A DNA stretch of 37,085 nt from assembly GCA_001873995.1 (NCBI GenBank), contig MNVR01000022.1, positions 1 to 37,085 of the forward strand, read 5' to 3'. The stretch is from Candidatus Phelpsiimicrobium noxiivivens (lineage in GTDB: Bacteria > Omnitrophota > Gorgyraeia > Velamenicoccales > Velamenicoccaceae). The notes under the pieces were generated by a model. That model had not been told where the DNA came from, ran no database searches, and was given only the letters and a program-made list of their open reading frames with translations. Of the stretch, positions 17,082-24,812 are shown one piece after another; positions within the stretch are counted from its first letter, which is position 1, and the number at the start of each line of letters is the position of its first letter. The position numbers and the translations under genes were made by a program.

Positions 17082-18107
17082 TCAAAAATTATGCTGCCAA
17101 CCGCAAGAAATAACATTCTCGCTATATTCCTGGATGGAGTCGTTTGAAGAGTTGTCCCTATAGCTGTATAACAGCGTTAGGATATCATTCTTGTCTGGGA
17201 GATAACGCAATCCCGCGTTCGCCGAATAAATGTTATCCTTCTCTTTATAATTTGTCAGGGTAACAACACGGGTCTTATAATTTTTCCTAAGATACCCGAT
17301 GCCTGAAAATAACTCAACTTTTTTAGACAATCTATAATTGACGCGCGGAGAAAATTCGTAAGACTTATAATCGTAGAAATCAACATAACGGGCGTTGGAA
17401 TCATTGACAGAGAACCGGGTCAGGAACTTTAATAATAGCTTAGGTGTCAAGGAATAGCCTACGCTCCATTCGGCGCTTTGCCTGCGGTCTAAACGCTCCT
17501 TATTCTGGAAAGTGCTTATGGTGTCCCCTATGGCCTTTTGCTCCGAGTAATCTTTTATGCCCGCTTCCAGCATGAGCTGATGGTATAGTTTACGCGAGAT
17601 ATTCTGCCGGACATACAGAAAGCCTTTGTGAAAAAGAAAATTCCCGTCTTCATTATTGGGGTAATAAAGCACTCCTAAGTCATACCCTGTGCCTGCCACA
17701 AAACTGGAAAGCTTCTGGTGCACGCCAAACCTGAAATGATTTAAAATATTAGAGGCATCGGTTATCTCACCGTAATTTATTACCCCAAGATCATAATTAA
17801 AGGTGAACCGCGCGCCTTTGACCCATGGCTTGGTAAAACCAGAGGAAAAAAGTAATTGCTCAAAACCATCGCCCTTTTTTGTCGTGCTCAGGTTAACGTT
17901 TGTGTCATAGCCGAAGGATAACCCTGCCGAAGAAGCAAACTTCGGCGCGTAAGGACTTCTCTGCAATCCCCGGAGATCCGCGGTCTTTTCTTCTATTCTA
18001 TCATCCCTGTCATGCGCCTGAGCAAAAACATCCCTAGCGCCCAATGAGCAGAAAAGCAAAAAAACTAATATTCCCTGCTTAATTATGCAACGCTTTATTA
18101 TAAGCAT
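17082..18107 (-). CDS. Outer-membrane beta-barrel protein
   Basis: Starting at ATG 18107 the protein has 341 residues. This start avoids a 28-base overlap with fecR and has AAAGG at 9-13 bases upstream. A signal peptide (IKQGILVFLLFCSLGARDVFAQ) leads to alternating beta strands rich in aromatic residues, and the chain ends in WQHNF, the terminal Phe recognised by the BAM machinery. The opening strand LSFGYDTNVNLS is typical of barrels of the DUF560/SLAM-like or capsule-porin type. With about 12-14 predicted strands it could be a channel or an assembly factor; no substrate can be named. It lies between FecR and CHASE2-SpoIIE, so it may belong to the same envelope-sensing set. Confidence 0.75.
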   Translation of the reverse strand: MLIIKRCIIKQGILVFLLFCSLGARDVFAQAHDRDDRIEEKTADLRGLQRSPYAPKFASSAGLSFGYDTNVNLSTTKKGDGFEQLLFSSGFTKPWVKGARFTFNYDLGVINYGEITDASNILNHFRFGVHQKLSSFVAGTGYDLGVLYYPNNEDGNFLFHKGFLYVRQNISRKLYHQLMLEAGIKDYSEQKAIGDTISTFQNKERLDRRQSAEWSVGYSLTPKLLLKFLTRFSVNDSNARYVDFYDYKSYEFSPRVNYRLSKKVELFSGIGYLRKNYKTRVVTLTNYKEKDNIYSANAGLRYLPDKNDILTLLYSYRDNSSNDSIQEYSENVISCGWQHNF

Positions 18108-18109
18108 GT

Positions 18110-18940
18110 TCAGCCTTTGCAATTGTACCCGTGACAACCCTCATTCAGCTTCGGCTCAGGAGTCTCAGCTTCCTCGCGGCGCTCCATAGCTGACGTATCG
18201 CCTAAGTCGCCTTGCTGCTCCTGCTGGAGGCCCTGAAAAGCGTCTTGTTCTGTCCCGGGCTGTTCATCGCCAGCCTGATCCTCGCCCTGCGCGCCGCCTT
18301 CTTGCCCAGCGCCTGTGCCTAATCCAGACGAATACTGAATAAACTCACTACCTTGCCGGTTGTCCGCGTCGCTCAAAGGAGAAATATCTCCGAACACGCC
18401 GCCTTCTCCAACACCAACAGAAAATCCGCAGGGCAGGTCTTGTTCGCCGGTCACATTGCCTGAAGCGTCTACGCCGTCAACAAAAGCAGTCTCTGAAAAA
18501 CAAGCGACATTTGTCAAACCGCCCTGGAATCCTGTAGCCCAGATCGTCCCACGCGCGCCCGCGATAGCCGTTGGTGTCCTTATCTGAAATTTTTCCGCTT
18601 TAGACAAATTCTTGATCAAAGAAAAAACCCTTCCCTCAGGCAAAAAGATATTGCCCGGTTTTATGTTCTCAAGTTTTATAATGGTATTTTCCTGCACGGT
18701 TAGGATATTTTTTTGCTCTTCGTCAAACGCGAGCGTGCAACGGGCGCCTGCTTTTGTCTGGATCTCGGCATCCTTTTTAAGGAACATATTTATCTTTGCC
18801 TTGCCCCACGCGGAGGATGCTGCCTCTTCTTTTACCAGCACCTGGCCCTGGACATCAATTACCTTGGCTGTCTGCGCGAATAACAAACCCGGGAATAACA
18901 ACAACTGCGTGATACCAAAAAACATGAATAATTTTTTCAT
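18110..18940 (-). CDS. Secreted FecR-domain protein with acidic Gln-rich tail
   Basis: ATG 18940 is preferred because it forms ATGA with the mlaD stop and has GAGG upstream; the product has 276 residues. A signal peptide ends at LLLFPGLLFAQ. Residues ~20-160 are a FecR domain (QVLVKEEAASSAWGKA, then IRTPTAIAGARGT, the family hallmark). From about 190 onward the sequence is low-complexity, rich in G, E, Q and D, ending with two cysteines (CHGYNC). There is no transmembrane segment after the signal, so unlike classical FecR it would be wholly periplasmic or surface-attached. It is the kind of soluble FecR often encoded with CHASE2 proteins. Its role here may be ligand or peptidoglycan binding for the sensor, an inference. 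Confidence 0.82.
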   Translation of the reverse strand: MKKLFMFFGITQLLLFPGLLFAQTAKVIDVQGQVLVKEEAASSAWGKAKINMFLKKDAEIQTKAGARCTLAFDEEQKNILTVQENTIIKLENIKPGNIFLPEGRVFSLIKNLSKAEKFQIRTPTAIAGARGTIWATGFQGGLTNVACFSETAFVDGVDASGNVTGEQDLPCGFSVGVGEGGVFGDISPLSDADNRQGSEFIQYSSGLGTGAGQEGGAQGEDQAGDEQPGTEQDAFQGLQQEQQGDLGDTSAMERREEAETPEPKLNEGCHGYNCKG

Positions 18941-19581
18941 ATACTCTGCCTCTTTTCCGGTTTTTCTTTCGGCCTGTATAAAAGTTTCCAAGGGTGCCTC
19001 TTTAAGTCATCCGAGAACTCTTCAAAATTCTTAGACGTCACTTCTAAACTTTGGACTATCGCGGAAACATTGCCCTTATCGCCGTCTACAGTTGAATTCA
19101 GGCTCTCAAGCAATTTATTGATCTGCGAACCGATATCTTTGGTCATTGTCTGAGCCTGCTCCATGAGCGCGTCTAAGTCCATGAAAGGTTTGCCTATAAG
19201 AACGCTTCCTGGTTCTATGAAGTTCTTGCCATCGGAAGACGCGATCTGGATAAATTTCTCTCCCATGAGCCCAAGGGTCTTAATTGATATTACAGAATTC
19301 TCCCTGATCCTGGCCTTCTTATCCAACCACAGCTTTAATACGATCTTTGTCTTATCATTATCGTAAAATACCTTGATATCATCTACCTTGCCTACCTCAA
19401 GCCCATTTAAAGTGACCGGGGCTTTTGCCTGAAGGCCTGCTACCTCATCAAAAACGACATCAATATTATAGCCGTCTTTTTTTATATTCATCTTGCCGGT
19501 ACTGACTGTCATGTATAGAAGCACCAGGATAGAAAATATAACAAAGGCCCCTACCTTAACTTCCTGTGAGTATTTTTTCAT
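18937..19581 (-). CDS. mlaD: MlaD-type MCE-domain lipid-transport protein
   Basis: 214 residues with an N-terminal membrane anchor (VGAFVIFSILVLLYMTVS), one MCE domain (about 38-115, VFDEVAGLQAKAPVTLNG and SVISIKTLGLMGEKFI) and a helical tail with RHPWKLLYRPKEK, typical of MCE proteins. MlaD forms a hexameric ring in the periplasm that passes phospholipids to or from the MlaFE complex. AAAGGAAG lies just before the ATG. It is slightly longer than the E. coli protein (183). No MlaC or MlaA gene is in the window. Confidence 0.88.
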   Translation of the reverse strand: MKKYSQEVKVGAFVIFSILVLLYMTVSTGKMNIKKDGYNIDVVFDEVAGLQAKAPVTLNGLEVGKVDDIKVFYDNDKTKIVLKLWLDKKARIRENSVISIKTLGLMGEKFIQIASSDGKNFIEPGSVLIGKPFMDLDALMEQAQTMTKDIGSQINKLLESLNSTVDGDKGNVSAIVQSLEVTSKNFEEFSDDLKRHPWKLLYRPKEKPEKRQSI

Positions 19582-19593
19582 ATTCTTCCTTTT

Positions 19594-20406
19594 CTAGAGG
19601 CCAAGGGCCTCCGCTATCCCGATATCTTCTTTGAAAAAATCAATAGGCCCAACAGGGCTGCCGTGAATAAATTGCTGAATAGTAGCGTTTGAGGAATTTT
19701 TGATCTCATCACGCGTGCCGATCTCAACTATTTCACCCTTGTGGACCATGGCTATCCTATCCGCGATACCAAATACGCTTTGCATATCGTGCGTTATAAC
19801 GACAGATGTTATGGTCAATTTTGTGCTCAGGTCTTTTATAAGCTTATCAATAGCTCCGCCGACCACAGGGTCAAGCCCTGAGGTAGGTTCATCGTAGAAC
19901 ACGATATCAGGGTCCAGGGCTATGGCGCGCGCGAGGCCAACGCGTTTTTTCATTCCACCGGATATCTGCGACGGATAATGGCTTTCATATCCCCGCAGGC
20001 CGACCAGAGATAGCTTCAATTTTATAATTATCTTTATTATATCATCCGCTAATTTAGTGTGTTCGCGCAAAGGCAGGGCAATATTCTCTTCTACTGTCAA
20101 AGAGTCAAGAAGAGCTGAATACTGGAATAACATTCCGAATGATCTTTTAACCTCTTCCAACTCGTCAACGGATATCCGCGCTATGTCTTTGCCGCGTATC
20201 AAAACGTTCCCGTTATCGGGCCTTAAGGCGCCGGTTATCAGCCGCAAGAGAGTGCTCTTGCCCGAACCCGAACACCCCATGATCACGAACGTCTCACCGC
20301 GGAATATATCCAGGCTTACATTATTAATGATAGTCTTGTCGCCGAATATCTTGGTGACGTTGCGCAAAGAGATTATCGGTTCGTTTTTTTGGTCTATAGC
20401 GCTCAT
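19594..20406 (-). CDS. mlaF: MlaF-type ABC ATPase
   Basis: 270 residues, matching the family. Walker A GCSGSGKST (44-52), Q-loop LFQYSALLDSLTVEEN, signature ISGGMKKR, Walker B VFYDEPTSGLDPV and the switch His in VITHDMQSV. The FQ-x-GAL/SALLDS and GMKKRxGLARA strings mark the MlaF/Mkl branch that powers lipid transport through MlaE. The C-terminal tail, which in MlaF can embrace its neighbour, is present (FIHGSPVGPIDF). The ATG overlaps the mlaE stop as ATGA. Confidence 0.92.
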   Translation of the reverse strand: MSAIDQKNEPIISLRNVTKIFGDKTIINNVSLDIFRGETFVIMGCSGSGKSTLLRLITGALRPDNGNVLIRGKDIARISVDELEEVKRSFGMLFQYSALLDSLTVEENIALPLREHTKLADDIIKIIIKLKLSLVGLRGYESHYPSQISGGMKKRVGLARAIALDPDIVFYDEPTSGLDPVVGGAIDKLIKDLSTKLTITSVVITHDMQSVFGIADRIAMVHKGEIVEIGTRDEIKNSSNATIQQFIHGSPVGPIDFFKEDIGIAEALGL

Positions 20407-21191
20407 GATTTAGAAAAAAAGAAAATGCCTGTGATAACGCAATCCGCTAATATCACAGCTATGAAACTTGCCACTACACTGCGTGTTGTGGCCCGGCCCA
20501 CGCCTTCGGCGCCGCCTTTAGTATACAACCCCTCATAACAACAGATTATGGCGATAAGGATGCCGAAGACTATCGCCTTTATAAGGCCAGTGTAAATATC
20601 TTTTAGTTCAAGGTATTTAAAGGTCGTCTGCATATACAGGTCGGGATTAATGTGCAGGCTTCCTGTGCCTACGATAAAACCTCCGATTATGCCGCTTATA
20701 TTCCCTAATACGGTCAGGCACGGCAGCATAATTGCGAGAGCGAGAAACCTAGGCACTGCCAAAAACCTTATTGGGTTTATGGCCATGGTCTCAAGCGCCT
20801 CTATCTGCTCAGTCACCTTCATGGTCCCAAGCTCAGCCGCTATGGCTGAACCAGCGCGCCCGGCAACCACAAGAGCCGTCAAAACAGGGCTAAGCTCTCT
20901 GCACAACGAGACAGCTACCAAAGACGCGACATACAAGACCGCTCCCATTCTCTGGAGCTGATAAGCAGTCTGCATAGCCATTACTATTCCTGTAAAAATA
21001 TCTACAAAGAATACTATGACCACGGAATGCAGGCCTACAAAGACCATTTGTTGAAAAATACTTTGGCGGTGAGCGGCTTTGCCCTTGAACGGCCCTACAA
21101 AGATCCAATAAAGAATGTTATAAAAAAGGAGGGCGATACCTTTTATCCATCGGAAGTATTCAATTATAAATCGCCCTATTGTTGCGGCCAT
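20403..21191 (-). CDS. mlaE: MlaE-type permease
   Basis: 262 residues, five to six membrane helices. The MlaE signature lies in the middle: RELSPVLTALVVAGRAGSAI, then AELGTMKVTEQIEAL and MAINPIRFLAVPR. It forms the membrane part of the phospholipid transporter with MlaF. AAAGGATC precedes the ATG by about 7 bases. The STAS gene ends one base before this start, the same order as STAS and permease functions in Mla systems, where MlaB (STAS) binds MlaF. Confidence 0.92.
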   Translation of the reverse strand: MAATIGRFIIEYFRWIKGIALLFYNILYWIFVGPFKGKAAHRQSIFQQMVFVGLHSVVIVFFVDIFTGIVMAMQTAYQLQRMGAVLYVASLVAVSLCRELSPVLTALVVAGRAGSAIAAELGTMKVTEQIEALETMAINPIRFLAVPRFLALAIMLPCLTVLGNISGIIGGFIVGTGSLHINPDLYMQTTFKYLELKDIYTGLIKAIVFGILIAIICCYEGLYTKGGAEGVGRATTRSVVASFIAVILADCVITGIFFFSKS

Positions 21192-21524
21192 TTAAAGATC
21201 CTTTAACGCGGATTCCTGGGTATCACAGATATCAAAAAGTTTATGAAGCTTTGTCACCTCAAAAATATTCTTTATCTTCTGGTCTAAGCCGTAAAACCTT
21301 AAGCGGCCGCCTATCTTCTTCAACCGCTGGAACATCTCAATAAGCGTAGCCAGGCCTGAGCTGTCAATGTAAGAAACGGCCGTGAAATCAGCCAAGACCT
21401 TTTTCTCGTTCCTTTTTATGATCAGGTCAAAGGCCTTCCTCAACTCAGCTGAATTATTGATGGTGATCTCGCCTTCCAGCTTACAAATGGTAATATCGTT
21501 ACGCTTCTCTTCTTTTAGGTTCAC
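21192..21524 (-). CDS. STAS-domain protein (anti-sigma antagonist / MlaB-like)
   Basis: 110 residues, a single STAS fold. SYIDSSGLATL (D54, S55, S56) is the phosphorylation loop of SpoIIAA/RsbV-type antagonists; one of the two serines would be the kinase target. The start is GTG with AAGGAG 7 bases upstream and overlaps the end of the kinase gene by 26 bases. Two roles compete. As RsbV, it would bind the kinase at 21499-21933 and be reset by the CHASE2-SpoIIE phosphatase. As MlaB, it would bind MlaF and control lipid transport, since it abuts mlaE. A dual role would be novel. E. coli MlaB is of similar length (97). Confidence 0.88.
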   Translation of the reverse strand: MNLKEEKRNDITICKLEGEITINNSAELRKAFDLIIKRNEKKVLADFTAVSYIDSSGLATLIEMFQRLKKIGGRLRFYGLDQKIKNIFEVTKLHKLFDICDTQESALKDL

Positions 21525-21933
21525 GGGAGTTCTCCTTGTTGATAAACTTTGTCATTTTTACGCCGCTGCCGCGGTCAAAATATTTAACCTCATCCATCAG
21601 CTTTTTTATAAGATAGACCCCACGGCCTGAAGTCTTCGTAAGATTTTCCGTATGCGCGGGGCAAGGGACAGCTTGCTCATCAAACCCCGCTCCCTGATCT
21701 TTAACCTGTATGGTCAAACGATCATCTAAAACCTCAATTGAGCATTCAACTTCCAGGTTCGTGTCAAATTTATTTCCATGCTTAACAGCATTGACAAGGG
21801 CTTCTTGTAAACACAATTTTATATCAAAAAGCTCCTCCTCGGCCAGAGAGAGGTGTTTTATCTTCTTGATGAGCTTTTCTATACAATCCGGTATCAGCTC
21901 TAAACGGGAGAAAATTCTTTCAGAAAAATTCAT
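21499..21933 (-). CDS. RsbW/SpoIIAB-type serine kinase (GHKL ATPase)
   Basis: ATG 21933 gives 144 residues beginning MNFSERIF; a GTG at 21967-21969 would add 12 residues, and neither has a clear ribosome-binding site. N-box EALVNAVKHGN (E44, N48), G1 box VKDQGAGFD (D79) and G2 box SGRGVYLIKKLMDEV identify a GHKL kinase of the anti-sigma class. Such proteins phosphorylate STAS partners and hold a sigma factor or another target. No sigma-factor gene is in the window, so the target may be encoded elsewhere or may not be a sigma factor. It is the first gene after the promoter at 21995-22023. Confidence 0.88.
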   Translation of the reverse strand: MNFSERIFSRLELIPDCIEKLIKKIKHLSLAEEELFDIKLCLQEALVNAVKHGNKFDTNLEVECSIEVLDDRLTIQVKDQGAGFDEQAVPCPAHTENLTKTSGRGVYLIKKLMDEVKYFDRGSGVKMTKFINKENSREPKRREA

Positions 21934-21994
21934 ATTTAAAAAATGCAGAGAATTAACTAGTTTAAACACAAAGTGTTATGTCAATATGAGATAC

Positions 21995-22023
21995 ATTATA
22001 ACATCCCCAGCCATCGCTGACAA
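21995..22023 (-). promoter_or_regulatory. Sigma70-type promoter of the partner-switch/Mla operon
   Basis: Minus-strand TTGTCA (22018-22023), 17-base spacer, perfect TATAAT (21995-22000). The expected start near 21988 gives a leader of about 55 bases to the kinase ATG, or 19 bases to the alternative GTG. No other promoter of comparable quality was noticed until the end of the operon at 14408, about 7.5 kb away. Confidence 0.75.
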
Positions 22024-22041
22024 GAATTATCCTTCCGTGGG

Positions 22042-22074
22042 ATGAGACAAATCAAGCAGGATAGTTTGTCTCAT
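22042..22074. repeat. 10-bp inverted repeat between operons
   Basis: ATGAGACAAA, a 13-base loop, TTTGTCTCAT. It lies after the stop of the ABC ATPase gene and before the promoter of the next operon. It could act as a terminator, but no T run follows on the minus strand. The arm resembles that of the palindrome at 26445-26479 (ATAAGACAAA). Confidence 0.5.
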
Positions 22075-22086
22075 TGGAAAACACTT

Positions 22087-22770
22087 TTAGCAGCTGTGCA
22101 GGCTGCCATCTATGATGCGCACAATGCGATGCGCGTATCCAGACACCATTTCATCGTGGGTAACCAACAAAATGGCGGTTCCACGCTCTTTATTTATCTT
22201 TTGCAGTACCTCCATGATATTCCTGGCATTCTCGCTGTCCAAATTACCCGTAGGTTCATCTGCCAAAATACATTGAGGCTCATATAATAAAGCGCGCGCG
22301 ATACAGGCGCGCTGACGCTCTCCCGCCGATAATACTTCTACCGGCACGTTTTTTTTCTTTAAAATATGCAAATACTCAAGCTGCGCCTCTGCCTTCTTGA
22401 TTATAGCCGCGGGGACAATAAACCTGCGCAGGCACGAAAAGAGCATATTCTCTAAAACAGTAAAGCGGGGATAAAGATAAAAATCCTGGAACACAAAACC
22501 TATGTTTATCCTGCGGTAAACAGCTTTGTTCCTTAAACGCTCAAGGGGCCAGCCCTTAAAATAGATCTCACCACTCGTCGGCGTCAGCAGGCCGGCCAAA
22601 AGATAAAGGAGAGTGCTTTTCCCGCTGCCGCTGGGGCCCCTAATGCCTAAAAATTCACCTTCAGGAACATCCAGGCTTACGTCGCGGAGGGCAAAGGTTT
22701 GCGTAGACTGATAAAATTTACGCAGGTTCCGGGTGCTGAAAATGTTTTTTTGCAAGGCAATGTCATTCAC
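22087..22770 (-). CDS. LolD/MacB-type ABC transporter ATPase
   Basis: 227 residues. Walker [11 protein letters not shown]-loop FVFQDFYLYPRFTVLEN, Walker B CILADEPTGNLDSE and switch His in LLVTHDEM. The signature is LSAGERQR rather than LSGGEQQR; Ala for the second Gly occurs in some relatives and need not abolish activity. LADEPTGNLDS is typical of ATPases paired with FtsX-type permeases that move lipoproteins, lipids or peptides rather than import solutes. The start overlaps the permease gene by 8 bases. It is the last gene of the operon that begins at 26434. Confidence 0.9.
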   Translation of the reverse strand: MNDIALQKNIFSTRNLRKFYQSTQTFALRDVSLDVPEGEFLGIRGPSGSGKSTLLYLLAGLLTPTSGEIYFKGWPLERLRNKAVYRRINIGFVFQDFYLYPRFTVLENMLFSCLRRFIVPAAIIKKAEAQLEYLHILKKKNVPVEVLSAGERQRACIARALLYEPQCILADEPTGNLDSENARNIMEVLQKINKERGTAILLVTHDEMVSGYAHRIVRIIDGSLHSC

Positions 22771-23881
22771 TTCTTATTGTCTCCACAGGGTCAGAATTCA
22801 ATGTCATCCATATAGGTAGTATAGCGGCGACAACAGCGCTGCCTAAGATCATACCCACGATCTTAAGCACAAAAACGACGTTCAATGCCGGGACGAACGC
22901 CTGGATACTGGTAAGCCCAAAAATATACCCCGTCCCTTTAAAACCCAAAAATATCCCTATGGCGCCGCCTATTATTGCCACGATAAGGGCTTCAAACACA
23001 AAAAGGGCCGCTATTTCTATCTTCTGCCACCCAAGGGCAAGCAGTATCGCGAGAAATTTTCTTTTTTCAAAAGCAGAGGCCACCATGGTATTCGCCAGGC
23101 CCAAAGCCACCGCGATAATAGTAATCAGGCCCACAAGAAAAGAAAATTGTTCGCCCACTACGATAAATTGCGTCTTTTCGGCGATAAACGCGTCAGCCCT
23201 CATGGCCGCGATAAAAGGAAATTTGATCTCCAGCTCTCTCGTGATATTTTCCATCATCGTTTCTATACGATACTCGGGTTTCAATCTCACATTAATAAAA
23301 CTTGCCTTCCCCGCTTCATGTATCGCTGCCTGTAAGTCTGAAAGCGGCAACGCTGCCGCGTACTGTTCAAAAGGGCTGGTGCTTTTAAAAACTCCTACAA
23401 CGTTGAATGTGACGCCTTTTATTTTTATCTGGTTTGTATTATCTTTCTTAAGGCTTCTGCCTAAGGCCTCACCCACTATTGCCTCTTTCTTATCAACAAT
23501 GGGGCGCCTGCCTTGCAGAAGTTCTGTGTCATCAAATAAAAAGCTATCCGGCTCCCATCCAAAAACTGGTACGGCAGAAGCTTTGATCTTATGGATATAT
23601 AGAAGCGCTGCTGACACGTCTACTACGGAAGGAAGTTTTTTTATTTCCGTGGCAATGCCGGCGTCCAGCTTGCTCAATAGTATGCTAAGCTGGTCTTTCT
23701 CCTGGACGACAATATCTATCTGCCGCTTGCCGTATACATCCTTAAAAGAATTTTTTATACTCTCACCGATACCTAGCATAAGGATACAAACACATACGCC
23801 GACGCTGATGCCACAGATGGTAAGGAAAGCGCGCGTCTTTTTCCTGAATACGTCTTTAATAAAAAAGTGGAGTATGTTCAT
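22763..23881 (-). CDS. FtsX-family ABC permease
   Basis: 372 residues with one N-terminal membrane helix (TRAFLTICGISVGVCVCILMLGI), a periplasmic domain (about 50-230) and three helices near the end, finishing PVETIRSE. Architecture is that of MacB/LolC permeases without fused ATPase. KRKFLAILLALGW before the last helices is the coupling loop common in FtsX proteins. It works with the ATPase encoded immediately downstream. The alpha/beta hydrolase gene ends 18 bases before its ATG, suggesting that the exported molecule or its maturation involves that enzyme. Confidence 0.88.
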   Translation of the reverse strand: MNILHFFIKDVFRKKTRAFLTICGISVGVCVCILMLGIGESIKNSFKDVYGKRQIDIVVQEKDQLSILLSKLDAGIATEIKKLPSVVDVSAALLYIHKIKASAVPVFGWEPDSFLFDDTELLQGRRPIVDKKEAIVGEALGRSLKKDNTNQIKIKGVTFNVVGVFKSTSPFEQYAAALPLSDLQAAIHEAGKASFINVRLKPEYRIETMMENITRELEIKFPFIAAMRADAFIAEKTQFIVVGEQFSFLVGLITIIAVALGLANTMVASAFEKRKFLAILLALGWQKIEIAALFVFEALIVAIIGGAIGIFLGFKGTGYIFGLTSIQAFVPALNVVFVLKIVGMILGSAVVAAILPIWMTLNSDPVETIRSE

Positions 23882-23899
23882 AGAAGTTCCAGAGGGTGC

Positions 23900-24718
23900 T
23901 CAAGATCGGAGGATATTCTCATAGATGTCTAAGACATCTTCGCGTTCCATATGCAAAAAATGGCCCACGCCTTTAATGATCCTTAATTCGCAATCAGGGA
24001 TCTGAGAAGCGAGGAATTTGACATCGTCTAGGTCAATAATGGCGTCTTTTTCTCCGTTAAGCAGGATCGTTTTGGCCTTTATGGCCTGCAGATTGACTAT
24101 ATCGCTTAATTTCTTTGAAGAGATAACAAATAATCCGTGCTCATAAAATGCCTGCACGCTTTCTTCTTTCATCGCGCGGAATTGCTTGACGATATTCTGC
24201 TTGAACCGTTCGGGGAGCGTCTCTCCAAAACTCTTTATCAATGTTTGGGCCATCTGGTCGCGATCGTTCAAGTCTACGCGAGCGCCTTGTTTAATAGTCT
24301 CTACCATTTTCTTGTTCGGCTTTGTCCCCAGGCTCGCCAGTATCATCCTTTTTATCCTGTCGCGATGTTTAGCCGCGAATGCCACGGCGATGACGCCGCC
24401 CCATGACGCGGCGCATATAGTCGCGTCCCGGCTTAAGGCCGTCTTATCCATCATGGCCGATAAGATCTCTACCTGTTCATCCAGCGTTACCTGTAATGGG
24501 CCTGAAAGTATCTTGGCTTTTCCCTGATTGGGAAAATCAAAAAGGATTATCTTATAATCTTTGGCAAAACGGGCGATAAAAGTCTGCCACATCGCCATTG
24601 ACTGCTGAACACCGTTAATAAATATAAGCTGGGGCCCTTTATTTTCATACACCCTGTAGGGTATCAAAAATCTCCCCGTTTTTAACACATCTTTTACGCC
24701 AGGCACCGCTGCTTTCAT
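23900..24718 (-). CDS. RhlA-like alpha/beta hydrolase
   Basis: 272 residues. Nucleophile S105 in AASWGG, acid D225 in NGEKDAI, and H253 in GVGHFLHME form the triad. The pattern FINGVQQS, LFDFPNQG, VTLDEQVEIL, CAASWGG and GVGHFL follows RhlA of Pseudomonas (VNGAM, LFDLPFAG, TKDDEVEIL, SASWGG, GTGHFL), which joins 3-hydroxyacyl chains from acyl-ACP. This likeness is from memory; substrate is not known here. There is no signal peptide, so it acts in the cytoplasm. It lies between a methyltransferase and an exporter, so an acylated exported product is conceivable. The ribosome-binding site is weak; an extended -10 element lies about 90 bases upstream. Confidence 0.75.
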   Translation of the reverse strand: MKAAVPGVKDVLKTGRFLIPYRVYENKGPQLIFINGVQQSMAMWQTFIARFAKDYKIILFDFPNQGKAKILSGPLQVTLDEQVEILSAMMDKTALSRDATICAASWGGVIAVAFAAKHRDRIKRMILASLGTKPNKKMVETIKQGARVDLNDRDQMAQTLIKSFGETLPERFKQNIVKQFRAMKEESVQAFYEHGLFVISSKKLSDIVNLQAIKAKTILLNGEKDAIIDLDDVKFLASQIPDCELRIIKGVGHFLHMEREDVLDIYENILRS

Positions 24719-24803
24719 TAAATGTCTCTATAGGCCCTTTTCGGGCAAAAAATCAATACTGCGCTGAGTATCAGTAAAACATTGTTAAGCGCGTTTTACA
24801 AGA

Positions 24804-24812
24804 ATTATATCA
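24804..24812 (-). promoter_or_regulatory. Extended -10 promoter candidate before the hydrolase gene
   Basis: TGATATAAT on the minus strand is a consensus extended -10 (TGnTATAAT), overlapping the end of the methyltransferase gene. The -35 region is poor. It could drive the hydrolase and exporter genes separately. A small GCCC/GGGC hairpin lies in the leader near 24733-24745. Confidence 0.35.

Noticed and set aside
22959-23924. Long 321-codon open frame on the plus strand
   Set aside because: It is antisense to the FtsX-family permease, whose protein sequence is clearly conserved; it has no motif of its own.
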